From the NCBI RefSeq assembly GCF_037975245.1, contig NC_092576.1, positions 12,949,111-13,013,110 of the forward strand: a stretch of 64,000 nucleotides of DNA, read 5' to 3'. Position 1 is the first letter of the stretch. Each line of letters opens with the position of its first letter. The notes under the pieces were generated by a model. That model was not told the DNA's origin. It saw only the letters and a program-made list of their open reading frames with translations, and did not search any database. Below, piece after piece: positions 60,690 through 64,000 of the stretch. The position numbers were made by a program, and so were the translations under genes. Source of the stretch: Apostichopus japonicus. Taxonomy: Eukaryota; Echinodermata; Holothuroidea; Aspidochirotida; Stichopodidae.

Positions 60690-62481
60690 AATGTCGCTAA
60701 CAAAGCGACCGGTCTCGATGAAATAAGTGCGCATGTATTAAAGATAAGTGCAATTGAAATTACTCCCAGTATTACACGAATAATAAATCAAAGCATTGAT
60801 ACTGATGTATTTCCATGTAACTGGAAGGAAGCTAAGGTTATCCCGAGTTTTAAAACGGAATCCCGCCATGATTTATCGAACTACAGACCGATTGCAATTT
60901 TACCAATTCTCTCAAAAATAATTGAAAAACATGTCCACCTATAGCCCTCAGTGAGCATTTGAATAAGTTTGACCTTTTACGTAATACACAGTCGGGTATC
61001 AGGGAAAAGCATTCATGCGAAACGGCGCTATTGAAGGTTGTGGATCAGTGGATGGAATCTATTGATAAGGGGTATATTTTGGGAACTGTTTTCTTAGACC
61101 TCAGTAAGGCATTCGATTTGGTAAACCACGAGATTATGGTAACGAAACTACGTATTTATGGTGTATCGAGTAAAGCGATTAATTGGTTCAAATCCTATTT
61201 AGTTAATAGAAGTCAATGCACATACTTAAATGGTGTTTTATCGAGTTCAAGACGAATTGCATGTGGTGTACCCCAGGGAAGCATTCTTGGTCCACTTCTG
61301 TTCTTAATTTATATTAATGATATGGATCTCACTTTGGAATATTGTTCAGCGGATATGTATGCTGACGACACAACATTTTATGCCAGTGATACATCTACCA
61401 TTAACTTGAATAACAAATTGCAAAGAGACATGGAAAAAGTTAGTGCCTGGTGTGACCGAAATAAAATGGCAATCAACACCACTAAAACGAAGGTATTATT
61501 GATGGGATCTGGTCAGAGACTGCCTTCATTACCTGACAATGCAAATACTCTTTCTGTGACACTCGGGGGCAAAATTCTCAAGACTGTCAAATATGAAGAA
61601 CTATTAGGTGTAAAAATTGATAACAATTTATCCTGGCATATTCAGGTTGACAACGTTTGTAAAACAGTCTCAAATCGCCTTGCCTTACTGAGACGCATAC
61701 AACCATATATTGATTTAAATACGAAAATTATCTTCTATAATGGGTATGTACGACCCATTCTAGATTATTGTAGTATAGTCTGGGGTACGTGAGGAGCAAA
61801 TGATTTACAAAAGTTGTTACATATGCAAAAAGCAGCAGCGCGTATTATTACGAACTCGGGAAGAAAGCTCGACAGAATTATTTAAAATGCTAAAGTGGCA
61901 CCCTGTCGATACGCAAATACGTATACGACGATTGATCATGATGTACAAGACCATGAATGGCCTCTCCCCAAATTATCTAACCCAGTTATTCAACTTTACA
62001 CACGAAATTCATAATCACAATTTGAGATCCACGACCCAAAGTAACTTATACCTGAAAGATGGTAAAACGGAATATCACAAGCGTAGATTTTCCTTCATAG
62101 CTGCCAAAGAATGGAATAGTTTGCCAGCTGAATGCAAGCATAATAATAATAATAATAATTCACAGTTCTTATATAGCGCAACTTACAATAAAGTCTCGCC
62201 ACGCTGCCAAATCTTTACATGCCAAATCTTTACCTATTTTTAAACGTTTAGTCAATGAATTTTTCAAGTCTTAATCATCTCATTACGCTTTTATGTTCTA
62301 TACCCATTTTTACAGTTATGTGATTTACTGTTGTATATTTGTATGTTTAATAGTCTTACTCTTTGTTTATTGTTTTATAATAATATTCTTTTTATATTGA
62401 TTGTATTTTAGGGCCTCGGGGAAGATTAGCTTTGGCTAACCGAGTCACCCTTTTAAAGGTTAATAAATAATAAATAAATAT
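60690..62481 (+). mobile_element. 5'-truncated CR1/L2/Jockey-like LINE with YADD reverse transcriptase
   Basis: From NKATGLDEIS (60696) through NYRPIAILPILSKIIEK, a frameshift near 60945, then a 277-codon open part (60959-61792) with LDLSKAFDLVNH, GVPQGSILGPLLFLIYINDM, MYADDTTFYAS, LLGVKIDNNLSWH and RPILDYCSIVWG. A stop at 61790 separates the C-terminal part (RRLIMMYKTMNGLSPNYLTQ, AAKEWNSLP). The 3' UTR ends TTAATAAATAATAAATAAAT at 62481. Endonuclease and N-terminal parts are missing. Catalytic YADD is intact, but the copy is not functional. Confidence 0.9.
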
Positions 62482-62572
62482 TAACAGTCTTACCATTACG
62501 TTACTGAATGCCCGCATAGCATAATATACGTAGTAACATTAGCCATATGTTATAGTATCGGCCGAGTTGGGT

Positions 62573-62942
62573 TTAAAGGCATTAAAGACTCGCCCCAAAC
62601 CGCGTGCCGCCATCCGCAAAAAAGGTTAACTTTCTGTTGCTTGCAAGTGACGCTTTTTTTGTGTCGCTACAAAATGCAAACAGTAATGAAACGTGATACC
62701 TTGTATCTTTAGCTGGACCTGAGATGTCCATCGCTTTATTGTTTGTACACTGTGCTGTGGGTATAAACCGCAGCTGTATGTACTGACTGTACACTAGTGT
62801 CTAATTACCGACGGTAGCAAGCTGTGTGTGTATTTTCTGGGATCGATGGTGGTGTCTAACACTTATGTTACACCTCATTCGAAACTAGGTCAGATTACCG
62901 GCATTAGCCGTTTCTTTTTGCGCGAGTCTTCACGACCTTTAA
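62573..62942 (+). mobile_element. TTAA-flanked MITE, copy 5 (complete, 370 bp)
   Basis: TTAAAGGCATTAAAGACTCG at the left, GCGCGAGTCTTCACGACCTTTAA at the right; TTAA on both sides. With copy 1 it defines the element's ends. Confidence 0.88.
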
Positions 62943-63039
62943 GGTTGAATACGTAATGAACTGGTACCCGGGTAAACCGACCGAGCCACGAAATCGAGTA
63001 CCCGGCAATATGCTCATTTGGTTATCATTCGTATTCATG

Positions 63040-63567
63040 TTCCAATCCTGCCACAATTTATTACCAAATTCACTCTCCGATTTGTTTGCTCCTCGTAGTC
63101 ATAGTAACTACACTAGAGATAGTTATGATTACACCTATACCTTTCTGTAGACTCGCAATTAGCCAGGGTTACATAAGATATGTAGGACCGTGTACCTGGA
63201 ATGTTCTCCCAGACTCGATCAAAGATTCTTCTTCCCCACGAAGCTATGAAAGAAAATATAAATCCTACTTTATTATCTGATTATATTTAATTTAACATTT
63301 TGATATTGTTATCTAGCCATGAGTTGCCCTTTTCTTTCTGTTTAATGTTTTATCCTTTATTCTGTTTAACCGTATTGTTCTTTTCCATTCCTTAGCATGT
63401 TTTCTTTTTTCTCTGTAAAATGGGATTCACATCCCACAAGCTTTAGTGGCTTCCTTGTGTAAACCCCTCAACCATTTGTCATGTTTTAAGTCCCCCTTTT
63501 CTGATGACATCACTGTAAAATTCTTCGAACATTGTTTTGTTGTAATAAAGTTGAATTGAATTGAATT
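63040..63567 (+). mobile_element. LINE 3' end (reverse-transcriptase C-terminus and UTR)
   Basis: Encodes a typical CR1/Jockey C-terminus: LFAPRSHSNYTRDSYDYTYT, frame change, YVGPCTWNVLPDSIK and YERKYKSYFII-stop (63280). A UTR with CACAAGCTTTAGTGGCTTCC follows, and a TTGAATTGAATTGAATT tail. Confidence 0.8.
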
Positions 63568-63689
63568 AGGAAAGTTGTAACCAGATACGTGTTTTATCAT
63601 GTCCTAGATTGAATATCATATGGGGAACCTGGACTTTTTTCCATTCACGGGTTTACTATTTCTTTTTTTATTTATATTCTTGATTACAG

Positions 63690-63779
63690 ATCTCGAAAAC
63701 CGTTGAAGCGAAGCAAGTATTGGGATTTTTCATTACATTTTAAAAACTCCGTGACTGTGGGAGGGAATATCTGTGCAAT
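63690..63779 (+). other. Probable 5' UTR part of the exon starting the last gene
   Basis: TTTATTTATATTCTTGATTACAG is a good acceptor ending at 63689, so the coding start at 63780 lies in an exon preceded by a leader intron. Confidence 0.45.
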
Positions 63780-64000
63780 ATGTCTGGTGAAAACAGAAGG
63801 AAGCGATTTGTCTACATTGTAGTGATATGTGTAGTATTTACAGTGGTCTGGCTACACGGTACATCCAAGCACGAGTTTGTATTTCCAGATAAATTCATTA
63901 CTTTCAAACAACAGAATGATCGGAAGTTATCCGTCGTTAAATCCGTCGACAAATCCGTCGTAGATATTCACTTTCCAAAGAAGTCGAAATATGATTTCGT
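63780..64000 (+). CDS. Type II membrane protein, N-terminal part (cut by window end)
   Basis: ATG at 63780 opens MSGENRRKRFVYIVVICVVF.., a basic tail and one membrane span (~10-24), then TVVWLHGTSKHEFVFPDKF and a lumenal stem containing the near repeat VVKSVDKSVVD. The frame is open to the window end (73 codons plus 2 nt). Layout (basic tail, span, W at its end, stem) is that of the ST anchor exons, but there is no donor at residue 47 and the sequence is different. It could be another Golgi glycosyl- or sulfotransferase; the catalytic part lies outside the window. Function is not assigned. Confidence 0.55.
   Translation, partial: MSGENRRKRFVYIVVICVVFTVVWLHGTSKHEFVFPDKFITFKQQNDRKLSVVKSVDKSVVDIHFPKKSKYDF

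Overview
The window reads as nuclear DNA of a marine invertebrate deuterostome, most likely an echinoderm or a relative. The reasons are intron-containing genes with GT..AG splice sites, the vertebrate-type telomere hexamer (TTAGGG), a family of carbohydrate sulfotransferase paralogues, and a dense mix of hAT-type MITEs, tRNA-headed SINEs, CR1/L2/Jockey-like LINEs and solo LTRs. No name can be given from the sequence alone. Genes are sparse and most of the 64 kb is repeats and introns.

Layout. 0-3 kb: a fragment with a U2 snRNA-like 5' end, a roughly 60-bp minisatellite split by a 1.08-kb (CCCTAA)n array, and a 640-bp solo LTR inserted in the minisatellite. 5.6-9.2 kb: a two-exon gene on the minus strand for an unrecognised secreted protein of about 303 aa; its intron holds fold-back and TTAA-flanked MITEs. 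10.5-14.4 kb: repeat-rich, including a TIR-bounded block of palindromic 21-bp repeats and a second solo LTR. 15-36.2 kb: three minus-strand sulfotransferase genes (ST1, ST2, ST3; 383, 382 and 384 aa). Each has a 143-nt first exon for a cytoplasmic tail and membrane anchor, joined in phase 2 to one long catalytic exon. ST2 and ST3 lie in two tandem copies of a 7.2-7.4-kb segment (21.6-28.8 and 28.8-36.2 kb). Differing insertions (hAT MITE and another TIR element in the first copy, LINE in the second) show that these came after the duplication. 37.9-42.5 kb: a plus-strand gene for a secreted protein with at least three von Willebrand factor type C modules, one per phase-1 exon; the first two are a recent exon duplication. 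43-60 kb: no convincing gene; microsatellites, MITEs, a 52-bp minisatellite and a tRNA pseudogene. 60.7-63.6 kb: LINE remains and a complete TTAA-flanked MITE. 63.78 kb to the end: the start of another plus-strand type II membrane protein, cut by the window edge.

The ST proteins should sit in the Golgi membrane and use PAPS to sulfate a glycan, judging from their P-loop-like 5'-PSB motif and 3'-PSB motif; the acceptor sugar cannot be read from sequence. The most unusual non-gene items are (1) TIR-bounded elements whose whole interior is a palindrome-centred short tandem repeat, with different palindromes inside the same ends, and (2) a dispersed repeat that joins the first ~46 nt of U2 snRNA to an unrelated ~150-bp body.
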